Positions 57,582 to 64,000 of a stretch of DNA of 64,000 bases are shown one piece after another. The notes under the pieces are model-generated. The model searched no databases and was not told the DNA's origin. It worked only from the letters and a program-made list of their open reading frames with translations. The stretch is from Helicobacter sp. 12S02232-10. Lineage in GTDB: Bacteria > Campylobacterota > Campylobacteria > Campylobacterales > Helicobacteraceae. A program made the position numbers and the translations under genes. The stretch lies in NCBI RefSeq assembly GCF_002272895.1, contig NZ_MLAQ01000010.1, forward strand, positions 21,950-85,949, in the 5' to 3' direction. How positions within the stretch are numbered: position 1 is the first letter of the stretch; each line of letters starts with the position of its first letter.

Positions 57582-57893
57582 TTAGATTTGTGTTCTTAAG
57601 ATCTCTTTATAGGCACTAATAGCTTTGTTCCGGACTTCAAGCATTAATTTCATACTTGTCTCAGCCTTGCCTATAGCAATAGCAGCTTGATGGAGATCTT
57701 TAACCTGTCCGGTTGCCATATCTGCCAAAGCTTTATCAGAACTCTCTTGAGCAAGGTTAAGTTCATCAATGGATTTTTTAAGGATTTCGGAAAATTCCCC
57801 TTTTTCTCCCTCCGCTTTTACATTTGAAACCGAAGAAGTGCCTGATAAAGGCTTGGTGAGTCCGATATCATTTTTGATATTTTCCATATTCAA
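57582..57893 (-). CDS. fliE: Flagellar hook-basal body protein FliE
   Basis: The 103-residue protein joins the MS ring to the rod. It has the FliE C-terminal signature DLHQAAIAIGKAETSMKLML and VRNKAISAYKEILRTQ. It is the third gene of flgB-flgC-fliE, transcribed leftward, with ftsI following eight bases later. Confidence 0.93.
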   Translation of the reverse strand: MNMENIKNDIGLTKPLSGTSSVSNVKAEGEKGEFSEILKKSIDELNLAQESSDKALADMATGQVKDLHQAAIAIGKAETSMKLMLEVRNKAISAYKEILRTQI

Positions 57894-57911
57894 TTCCTTA
57901 AAAATTACCTA

Positions 57912-58409
57912 TCAAGCCTGCAACATCGAAATAGCATTACCTGCCATATTCTTTGCACTCTGAAAGGCCGCCACATTTGCTTGATAAGCCCTAGTTGCCT
58001 CAATCAAATCCGCCATTTCCACAACGGGATTTACATTGGGATAAGCCACATACCCTTCAGCATTTGCATCTGGATGGCTCGGATCGTATTTCATCAAAGG
58101 CTGCCTGTCATCTCGAACAATTTTATCAACATACACGCTCATTATAGCAGGTTTTGGCAACTTTCCAAAATCTCCTTCATCAAGAGGATCTTCATATGCA
58201 GCAAGATGGTTTTCTTTGGCAAGCTTTTCATTCAAAACCTTATTAAAATCAAATGCCTTAAACACAACCTCCTGTCGTCTGTAAGGTCCGCCCTCGTCGG
58301 TTCTAGTTGTGTTGGCATTGGCAATATTTGAAGAGATGACATTCACTCGAAATCGTTGTGCAGACAATCCATAGCCACTGATATCAAAACTGGATAAAAA
58401 AGCCATCAT
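57912..58409 (-). CDS. flgC: Flagellar proximal rod protein FlgC
   Basis: The 165-residue rod protein has the flagellar N-terminal heptad region GYGLSAQRFRVNVISSNIAN and C-terminal YVAYPNVNPVVEMADLIEAT followed by YQANVAAFQSAKNM, both diagnostic. It lies between flgB and fliE. Confidence 0.95.
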   Translation of the reverse strand: MMAFLSSFDISGYGLSAQRFRVNVISSNIANANTTRTDEGGPYRRQEVVFKAFDFNKVLNEKLAKENHLAAYEDPLDEGDFGKLPKPAIMSVYVDKIVRDDRQPLMKYDPSHPDANAEGYVAYPNVNPVVEMADLIEATRAYQANVAAFQSAKNMAGNAISMLQA

Positions 58410-58422
58410 TTCCTCCTAAATC

Positions 58423-58860
58423 TTATAAATTCTTACCTGAATCAATCGCGTATGCGAAAATTCCCTTATGCTTTTTAAGCGCGGTTGTGAGTGCTTGATA
58501 CATCACGCTGTTTTTTCCCATTTCGCTTGTCTCTACATCTAAATCAACGCTATTGCCATCATTTCTAGCCAAATGCCCATCTCTAAAAAACATTGATGCT
58601 TGATTTTCATCAAAATTTTTCCCCTTAAGATGCATTGGGGAAGTTTGCGCCATTTTCAATTCAAGATCAGGCTTATCTTCAAAAATTTCAGCCTTTTCCT
58701 TAGCTAGATAGGATTCAAAATCAACATCCCTCGGGCGATAAAAAGGTGTATCGACATTAGCGATATTGCTTGAGATCATATCTTGTCTGATCGAACGATA
58801 ATCCAAAGCCTGATAAACAAGCGGGTAAGCTTTGGAAGATTCAAAATATGGAGGAAGCAT
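58423..58860 (-). CDS. flgB: Flagellar proximal rod protein FlgB
   Basis: The 145-residue rod protein contains the motif LDYRSIRQDMISSNIANVDT followed by PFYRPRDVDFE and the C-terminal KNSVMYQALTTALKKHKGIF. A start at 58911 would give 162 residues, but the sigma-54 promoter at 58906-58923 puts the transcript start near 58897, downstream of that codon. The ATG at 58860, with GGAG nine bases upstream, gives the normal length and is chosen. Confidence 0.93.
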   Translation of the reverse strand: MLPPYFESSKAYPLVYQALDYRSIRQDMISSNIANVDTPFYRPRDVDFESYLAKEKAEIFEDKPDLELKMAQTSPMHLKGKNFDENQASMFFRDGHLARNDGNSVDLDVETSEMGKNSVMYQALTTALKKHKGIFAYAIDSGKNL

Positions 58861-58905
58861 TTTAGGGAACTCCAATTCAATAGCGATATATTTTTGATTT
58901 AAAAC

Positions 58906-58923
58906 AAGCAATTTTTATTCCAA
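58906..58923 (-). promoter_or_regulatory. Sigma-54 promoter of flgB-flgC-fliE
   Basis: On the minus strand the sequence TTGGAATAAAAATTGCTT has GG and GC separated by exactly ten bases (the -24/-12 elements) and fits the RpoN consensus TGGAA-N6-TTGC closely. It is directly upstream of flgB. Middle-class rod genes of Helicobacter are known to depend on RpoN and FlgR. This promoter may also drive ftsI, which follows fliE. Confidence 0.8.
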
Positions 58924-59000
58924 TATCTGCCAAAGGGAATTAAGAAGTTTTTGGTAAAATTATAGGATAATTTCACAATAACGCTTAAAATTGAGGTTTA

Positions 59001-60161
59001 ATGGCTGACACACGATTATTTCTATATACTGCAGTGTTGATCACAATCGGGGTGATTATGAGCTACTCACTCTCTGCCTACACGATCATCATCTACAATT
59101 ACAGCGAATTTCATTTCCTTGCTCGCCAACTTTTTTCGGCTATCATCGGCATTTTATTGATGTGGATACTTTCTCAAGTCGATCCAGATAAAGGATTTAA
59201 AAAAATCGGCTTTGCCCTTTTTCTCTTCGGACTCGGATTGATGATCATTATGCCATTTTTGCCCGAAAGCATTGCAAGCAGTGCTGGAGGTGCAAAAAGA
59301 TGGATTCGATTACCTGGCTTTTCGCTCGCCCCATCAGAATTTTTTAAGCTCGGATTTATATTTTTCCTCGCTTGGAGTTTCTCAAGAAAATTTGCCTTTG
59401 AGAGCAAACGCACAATTAAAGAAGAATTTTTAATCATTCTGCCTTATTTAGCAGTATTTGTTGTGGTTGTATTGCTGATAGCAGTTATGCAAAACGACTT
59501 AGGGCAAGTCGTGCTTTTAGCAATCACTTTGGGGCTTATGCTCATTTTTGCAGGAGGTAGCCTGCAACTTTTTGGCATTCTTTTCTTTGGAGTCATTGGG
59601 CTTGGAACACTCACCATCATCACCAGCTCGCATAGAATTTTGCGCGTCAAGCTGTGGTGGGCAAACGCTCAAGATTCTATCCTTGCCCTATTGCCCCATA
59701 ATATCGCCGATTATATTCGCGTGGAAAATCTGCCTGAACCCTATCAAATCCATCACGCCACCAATGCAATTTATAATGGCGGATTTTTTGGTCAAGGGCT
59801 TGGAGAGGGATTGATTAAATTAGGATTTTTAAGCGAGGTGCATACTGATATGGTATTGGCAGGTATCACTGAAGAATTGGGCTTTATTGGATTGTTTGTG
59901 TGTATCGGATTGTTTTGTATCATCATTTATCGCATCTTTAAAATCGCCAATCGACTCAAAAATCAATCTTATTCTTTATTTTGCATTGGAGTAGCGCTTT
60001 TAGTAGGATTTTCTTTTATCATTAATTCATTTGGTGTCAGTGGTATCACGCCCATTAAAGGAATTGCAGTGCCATTTTTGACCTATGGAGGCAGTTCGCT
60101 GATTGCTAACTGCATTGCCATCGGTCTTGTGTTGTGCCTCTCAAAACAATCAAAAATCTAG
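59001..60161 (+). CDS. ftsW: Septal peptidoglycan polymerase FtsW (SEDS family)
   Basis: This 386-residue SEDS glycosyltransferase has about ten membrane helices and partners FtsI. Characteristic segments are GAKRWIRLPGFSLAPSEFFK, QNDLGQVVLLAITLG, the large periplasmic loop with FFGQGLGEG and HTDMVLAGITEELGF, and GIAVPFLTYGGSSLIANC near the end. RodA is the close alternative; the location divergent from ftsI and flgB and H. pylori gene order favour FtsW. Confidence 0.88.
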   Translation: MADTRLFLYTAVLITIGVIMSYSLSAYTIIIYNYSEFHFLARQLFSAIIGILLMWILSQVDPDKGFKKIGFALFLFGLGLMIIMPFLPESIASSAGGAKRWIRLPGFSLAPSEFFKLGFIFFLAWSFSRKFAFESKRTIKEEFLIILPYLAVFVVVVLLIAVMQNDLGQVVLLAITLGLMLIFAGGSLQLFGILFFGVIGLGTLTIITSSHRILRVKLWWANAQDSILALLPHNIADYIRVENLPEPYQIHHATNAIYNGGFFGQGLGEGLIKLGFLSEVHTDMVLAGITEELGFIGLFVCIGLFCIIIYRIFKIANRLKNQSYSLFCIGVALLVGFSFIINSFGVSGITPIKGIAVPFLTYGGSSLIANCIAIGLVLCLSKQSKI

Positions 60162-60172
60162 AGTTTTAAAAT

Positions 60173-60670
60173 CTATAAAATCGCTTTTAAAGGGGCATCA
60201 TAATCAGGTTCATTTGTGATTTCTGCACAAATTTCTTTATATACGATTTTTCCATTCGGATCGATCACAAAAACTGCGCGTGTAAGCAAGCCCTCAAGCG
60301 GACCACTTTCCAATAAAACGCCATAATTTTGACCAAACTCTTTTTTTCTAAAATCACTCAGCGTGCTTAGATTCTCAATCCCTTCTGTGGAGCAAAACCG
60401 ACCTTGAGCAAAAGGAAGATCCAAAGAGATTACATAAACGTTTGCATTACAAAGAGCAGCTGCCTTTTGGTTAAACTTTCGGGTTTGAGTAGCACACACG
60501 CCTGTATCCAAACTTGGAACGACATTGATAATTTGGTATTTTCCTTGCGCACCACCAATTTTAACGATGCTCAAATCTTTTCCAACAAGCTCTACTACAG
60601 GAGCGTTATCGCCGACATTGAGTTCTTTTCCGCTGATTTTTACCGGATTATTTTTAAATTTTACTTGCAT
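60173..60670 (-). CDS. tpx: Thiol peroxidase Tpx
   Basis: The 165-residue atypical 2-Cys peroxiredoxin reduces peroxides using thioredoxin. The peroxidatic Cys is in PSLDTGVCATQTRKFN and the resolving Cys in FAQGRFCSTEGIENL, separated by the usual 33 or so residues. It is convergent with ftsW. PerR, encoded elsewhere in this window, is a plausible regulator, though no operator was seen. Confidence 0.94.
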   Translation of the reverse strand: MQVKFKNNPVKISGKELNVGDNAPVVELVGKDLSIVKIGGAQGKYQIINVVPSLDTGVCATQTRKFNQKAAALCNANVYVISLDLPFAQGRFCSTEGIENLSTLSDFRKKEFGQNYGVLLESGPLEGLLTRAVFVIDPNGKIVYKEICAEITNEPDYDAPLKAIL

Positions 60671-60827
60671 TATATTTCCTTTAGAATATTGGAGTTACAC
60701 TCTTCTCTCTAAATGTTTTTGAGAAGATTCATTTTAACCAAAATTTAATTAAATATCTGCAACCATATCCCCAATGAATTTTGCAAAAATCTTGCCAAAA
60801 TTCAAATCACACCCAAAGGCGTCTTTG

Positions 60828-62228
60828 ATGATAAAAAAATCTTACCTGCTAGATACTTCCGTCATTCTTGATGACGTTCAAAACATCCCCCATCTTTATC
60901 AAAATGGTCAAAATCGACTTTTTATCAGCGACACAGTCATAGAAGAATTGGACAAAAAAAAGGATCTTCAAAACGAAACCGGCTATTTTGCTCGTGAGTT
61001 CTTTCGTTGTATCAATAGTGATGAACCGATCAAAATCCATCGCAAAACCAGAAAAATAGAAGGAGATTTTTTCAAAGAAGTGATTTTTTCCAAAAACCCT
61101 CACCATATCCCCATCACACTCATTTATCGCCAAAAATACAAAATCGCAGGTCTTGATCACGGGCTTAATGATGCCAAAATCGCCGAAATTGCCAATGATT
61201 ACGGCTTTATCCTCCTAAGCAATGATATTTCTTTAAAAATACGCTCTTTAGCAAAAGGGATTGCTGCGCAATCACTCTATCGTGACCGCGTTGAAAATCC
61301 CAATGATATTGATTTTTGGCATTATTTTAATCTACATAAAGACAAAGATTTCAACTCTTTAAATGCAAATAAAGATTTTTTAAAACTCAAAGATTGGAGT
61401 CTGATTGAAATCAATGAGCAGGATAACACAGAAAGTTCCTTGTATTTTACGGGTAAAAAGCATTTTGGTATCAAGCTTGATGGAAAATTTGAAGAATTCA
61501 AGCTTGATGAAATTCTTGAAGAAAGCGATCCATATATCAAACCCATCAATTTAGAACAAAAAATGCTTTATGCAATGCTCATTCACCCTAAAAATCGCGT
61601 TACTATCGCAACAGGTGCAACCGGAAGTGGCAAAACACTCATCGCCCTCCAAGCAGGTATCTATCTGGTCAAAAAAGGCATAGTCGATGGCATTATCTAT
61701 ATGCGCAATACCGTTACAGCCACTGACAAAGAATCTGAACTCGGTTTTCGCAAAGGCGATGAAGCTCAAAAATTAAGTTATTTTATGTATCCCCTCTACA
61801 GCGCGATCAATTTCACCATTGACAGGCTTCAAGAACAATCTTTAGCAAAAAAAATCGAATACAGGGGCGATGTCAATACCATCGAAAAAAGAGATGCGAC
61901 CGAATATTTTTTGCAAAAACACCATATTGAAATCGTCGATATTGCTCACGCACGCGGTATCACTATAGGAAAAAAATTTGTTATTTTTGATGAAGTGCAA
62001 AACGCTTCAAATGCTACGGTTAAACTGATTGGAACGCGCATTGGTGAAAAAAGCAGAGTATTATTTTTAGGGGATTGGGCGCAAATTGACCACCCCTATT
62101 TGACTAAATTCCGAAATGGTGCAGTCAGTCTTTTGCAAAAAGCCCTCCAAGATGATATTCTTGCAGGCATTCAGTTGAGACAGACTATACGCAGTGACAT
62201 TGCAGCTTATTTTGGAGAAAAGTTTTAG
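60828..62228 (+). CDS. PIN-PhoH ATPase (PhoH2-like)
   Basis: The 466-residue protein has an N-terminal PIN nuclease domain (about 1-140) with KSYLLDTSVILDD and a later acidic LDHGLNDAKIAEI, and a C-terminal PhoH P-loop domain with Walker A TGATGSGKTLIALQ, DKESELGFRKGDEAQKL, Walker B FVIFDEVQNAS and LGDWAQID. Such PIN-PhoH fusions are RNA helicase/RNases in mycobacteria. AAGG lies before the ATG at 60828; an upstream ATG at 60774 would add 18 residues without a good ribosome site. No antitoxin-like partner of the PhoAT kind precedes it. Confidence 0.85.
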   Translation: MIKKSYLLDTSVILDDVQNIPHLYQNGQNRLFISDTVIEELDKKKDLQNETGYFAREFFRCINSDEPIKIHRKTRKIEGDFFKEVIFSKNPHHIPITLIYRQKYKIAGLDHGLNDAKIAEIANDYGFILLSNDISLKIRSLAKGIAAQSLYRDRVENPNDIDFWHYFNLHKDKDFNSLNANKDFLKLKDWSLIEINEQDNTESSLYFTGKKHFGIKLDGKFEEFKLDEILEESDPYIKPINLEQKMLYAMLIHPKNRVTIATGATGSGKTLIALQAGIYLVKKGIVDGIIYMRNTVTATDKESELGFRKGDEAQKLSYFMYPLYSAINFTIDRLQEQSLAKKIEYRGDVNTIEKRDATEYFLQKHHIEIVDIAHARGITIGKKFVIFDEVQNASNATVKLIGTRIGEKSRVLFLGDWAQIDHPYLTKFRNGAVSLLQKALQDDILAGIQLRQTIRSDIAAYFGEKF

Positions 62229-62467
62229 CGGACAATAAATGATTAATTCGTGCTTAAAATAACCAATAAAATTTTGCTTTCTAAAAATCAACTCTATTCT
62301 AAAAAATTCAAAACATTCTTTAGAGATTATCGACTTAAATTTTTCAAAATATTGTAGAAGGCGATATTAAAAGATCAAGCTTTCAAAAGCTTAACATTTT
62401 TATTTCAAAATAGCCATAAAAATAACGAAAAAATTAAATTTTACAGATTGAATCTGATTTTAAAATC

Positions 62468-63265
62468 TTAAAAAATAGGAAATGAAGATAGAAGATAATA
62501 AAATAATACATCCGACAATAGCAAAATAAAAATTAGAATATTAACCCAAAATATTTTGCTTTTGCAACATTTATTCGACTCTCTTCCATTAAGACTAATT
62601 TTTTCAACAAATTTAAAAAGATAATAAAGAATATTGATTACAAAAAAACCAATCAAGATCATAACAAATACAAGTTTATAAATACTGGCCTTATCAATAT
62701 TAGTTAAGACAGAAGTAGAAAAAGTAAAGCTACCAACAAAAGCTAAAATGATAGAAGCAAATATCCCTAAAATTGCAACATATTGAGTTTGTTGGTTTTT
62801 TAGATTATTTTCGATAGTTTTATATTGATCTTGTTGGTTTTTTAGATTATTTTCGACAATTCTATATTGAGTTTGTAGGGTCTTAAGATTTTCTTCTTCT
62901 TCTGATAAAGACTTTTTTAAATTTAAAATCTTTTCTTCGTAATATTCAAGACGATAAACTTCAAGATTAATATGATCTTGAAGTTTATAAAACTGATTCC
63001 AACAGAATTTTGAGTCTTTACTTTGCTTGAGTTGATCGGCAATAATGCTAAGATTTTCAGAAATTTTAGCAAGAGTTTCATTTCTTTCTTCATCTGTTGT
63101 ATCTTTTAAAATATAAGCAGTTATCGCAGAATAAGAATGCCTAAATTTATCAGAAGCATATATGTTCTTGATAGTATCTACTGCCTCATAAAAATATTCT
63201 TTAGAGTCAAACTCTTTTTTTGAAAGATTTTTTAAAAATTCTATAAGTTTTTTATTATCTTCCAT
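62468..63265 (-). CDS. Coiled-coil membrane protein, probable toxin of a Panacea pair
   Basis: The 265-residue protein has a soluble helical N terminus (about 1-110), a coiled coil (about 115-160) built of three 14-residue repeats (variants of NLKNQQDQYKTIEN) and three C-terminal membrane helices (about 162-182, 198-218 and 239-259). It starts inside the last codons of the Panacea gene, overlapping by 11 bases, so translation is coupled. Panacea antitoxins neutralise many unrelated toxins, including membrane-active ones, and this protein sits at the toxin position. No family was recognised. A defence role in which the membrane part depolarises the cell is an inference. Confidence 0.65.
   Translation of the reverse strand: MEDNKKLIEFLKNLSKKEFDSKEYFYEAVDTIKNIYASDKFRHSYSAITAYILKDTTDEERNETLAKISENLSIIADQLKQSKDSKFCWNQFYKLQDHINLEVYRLEYYEEKILNLKKSLSEEEENLKTLQTQYRIVENNLKNQQDQYKTIENNLKNQQTQYVAILGIFASIILAFVGSFTFSTSVLTNIDKASIYKLVFVMILIGFFVINILYYLFKFVEKISLNGRESNKCCKSKIFWVNILIFILLLSDVLFYYLLSSFPIF
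62790..62876 (-). repeat. 42-bp tandem repeat inside the membrane toxin candidate
   Basis: Two near-identical units (TTGTTGG followed by TTTTTTAGATTATTTTCGA) are spaced 42 bases apart, with a third degenerate unit following. Each encodes 14 residues, exactly two coiled-coil heptads, so gain or loss of a unit changes coiled-coil length without shifting frame. Confidence 0.7.
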
Positions 63266-63698
63266 TGCCTAAAGCTTCTTTTTCAATCAAGAAATCAGGA
63301 ATCGTATTTTTATCACCTGCCCCATCTTTGAATGTCGCTACCCAAGCACCATTTGGGTGATGACTTTTTTGAACCAACTCCCAAGCAGGTAGCTTTATAG
63401 ATTTTTCAATTGTTTGATTGATGATTGATTGCTCCTCATCTGATAAATCCAATTGAGAATCTTCTTCGGGCAAAAACATTTTGTTACTACCAAAAATCCT
63501 ATATTTATAATAGACTTCTTCAAGCACAGGACCATATTGCCAAGCCTTAAATTCATCAGTAATAAGTTTTTTTCTAGTTTCTTTTAAAAAATCCAACTGA
63601 ACAAAATACATAATTTTCTGAAGCTGTAGATTACTGATAGGTTTTTCTAGTTCAATGCACTTATTAATAATATATTTTGCAACTTTTAATGCTTCCAT
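63255..63698 (-). CDS. Panacea-domain (DUF4065/SocA-like) antitoxin
   Basis: The 147-residue protein shows the Panacea fold: ALKVAKYIINKCIELEKPIS, LQLQKIMYFVQLDFLKETRK, FKAWQYGPVLEEVYYKYRIF, and SHHPNGAWVATF near the end. Panacea (PanA) proteins are antitoxins that block diverse toxins encoded next to them; SocA and GepA are named members. AAGGAG precedes the ATG, and TATAAT on the same strand near 63737-63742 is a plausible -10. It precedes and overlaps the putative toxin, the usual PanAT order of antitoxin first being one of the known arrangements. Confidence 0.85.
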   Translation of the reverse strand: MEALKVAKYIINKCIELEKPISNLQLQKIMYFVQLDFLKETRKKLITDEFKAWQYGPVLEEVYYKYRIFGSNKMFLPEEDSQLDLSDEEQSIINQTIEKSIKLPAWELVQKSHHPNGAWVATFKDGAGDKNTIPDFLIEKEALGNGR

Positions 63699-63736
63699 TA
63701 TTGCAGCTCCTTAACATAAAATTGCAATCAGTTTTT

Positions 63737-63742
63737 ATTATA
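63737..63742 (-). promoter_or_regulatory. Probable -10 of the Panacea operon
   Basis: TATAAT on the minus strand lies 39 bases upstream of the antitoxin start codon, with AAGGAG closer in. No operator repeat was noticed. Confidence 0.4.
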
Positions 63743-63762
63743 TAACAAAAACCATTAATAAG

Positions 63763-63985
63763 CTAAAATTCCTTATTTACATTCCTATCCTTAATTGGAG
63801 GAATAATCACATAATTTTTCCTATAGAGCTTTATTCCTTCTTGCTCTCCCCAAACCAAATCACCAATACTCCCCAACATTAGAATAAAAATCATCACTAC
63901 CTTGAATTGCTCTTCCAATATCATAAAAAAACATTCCAATCCAGACATTAAACTCTAAAACTGATTTGATTGTATCTTTTAACAT
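63763..63985 (-). pseudogene. Small frame-disrupted ORF at the window edge
   Basis: From an ATG at 63985 (AAGGA upstream) a frame encodes 41 residues, MLKDTIKSVLEFNVWIGMFF and so on, and stops at 63860. A second frame, shifted by one base, carries on with GDLVWGEQEGIKLYRKNY and ends at 63763. The pair reads like one short gene broken by a frameshift, ending just before the Panacea promoter. Its family is unknown. The intact 41-residue ORF could alternatively be a genuine small protein. Confidence 0.35.
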
Positions 63986-64000
63986 CACACTATCCTTTAT

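Noticed and set aside
62790..62876. CRISPR-like repeat
   Set aside because: The units lie inside an open reading frame, encode coiled-coil heptads and have no unique spacers between them.

Overview
The window is a stretch of AT-rich chromosome from a Helicobacter-type member of the Campylobacterota. Marker genes support this: pseudaminic acid synthesis (pseI), a Fur nearly identical in layout to H. pylori Fur, the cytosolic zinc-binding chemoreceptor TlpD, flgB-flgC-fliE, fliR, tpx, and several blocks in the order I remember from H. pylori (tlpD-bioF-pbp1A; rqcH-recN-nadK; moeA-fliR-HD protein; ftsI-fliE-flgC-flgB-ftsW; ffh-rpsP-khpA-rimM-trmD-rplS; putA-putP). It is not H. pylori itself: it has a separate PerR, a type II secretion/type IV pilus-like operon and several genes foreign to the H. 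pylori core. No tRNA, rRNA or CRISPR array was seen.

Layout. 1-12.2 kb: end of a pseudaminate operon, fur, tlpD-bioF-pbp1A, DUF507-carA, rqcH-recN-nadK and a J-domain protein. 13-14.4 kb: TSUP exporter and a very short FAD protein. 14.4-18.1 kb: an accessory island with a secreted C39 peptidase, two homologous outer-membrane barrels on opposite strands, a small secreted two-cysteine peptide and the broken remnant of a second peptide gene. 18.1-32.7 kb: mutY, then an amino-acid use region (ald, Tat-exported amidohydrolase, sodium:alanine symporter, amidase, APC permease, putA, putP, EamA exporter).

32.7-34.4 kb is the decayed fragment of a giant mobile-element gene (nuclease-like domains in tandem plus the start of a helicase). 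34.6-41.3 kb is a seven-gene envelope machine: GspL/PilM-, GspM/PilO- and GspC/PilP-like proteins, secretin, TPR protein, GspE ATPase and GspF platform. It has no pilin genes here; the closest known parallel is the Campylobacter Cts DNA-uptake system. 41.4-45.5 kb: perR, ffh and a ribosome-maturation operon. 45.5-50.5 kb: TraF-like outer membrane protein, UspA, MoeA, FliR, HD protein. 50.5-55.8 kb: two TonB-dependent receptors and a DsbC/G-like thiol oxidoreductase. 55.8-62.2 kb: ftsI, rod/basal-body flagellar genes behind a clear sigma-54 promoter, ftsW, tpx and a PIN-PhoH ATPase. 62.4-64 kb: a Panacea-domain antitoxin overlapping a coiled-coil membrane protein, a probable PanAT toxin-antitoxin pair, and a small frame-disrupted ORF.

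The best candidates for undescribed biology are the C39 peptidase/barrel/peptide island (14.4-18.1 kb) and the Panacea/membrane-protein pair (62.4-63.7 kb). Family assignments come from reading motifs and from memory of the families; no database search was run.
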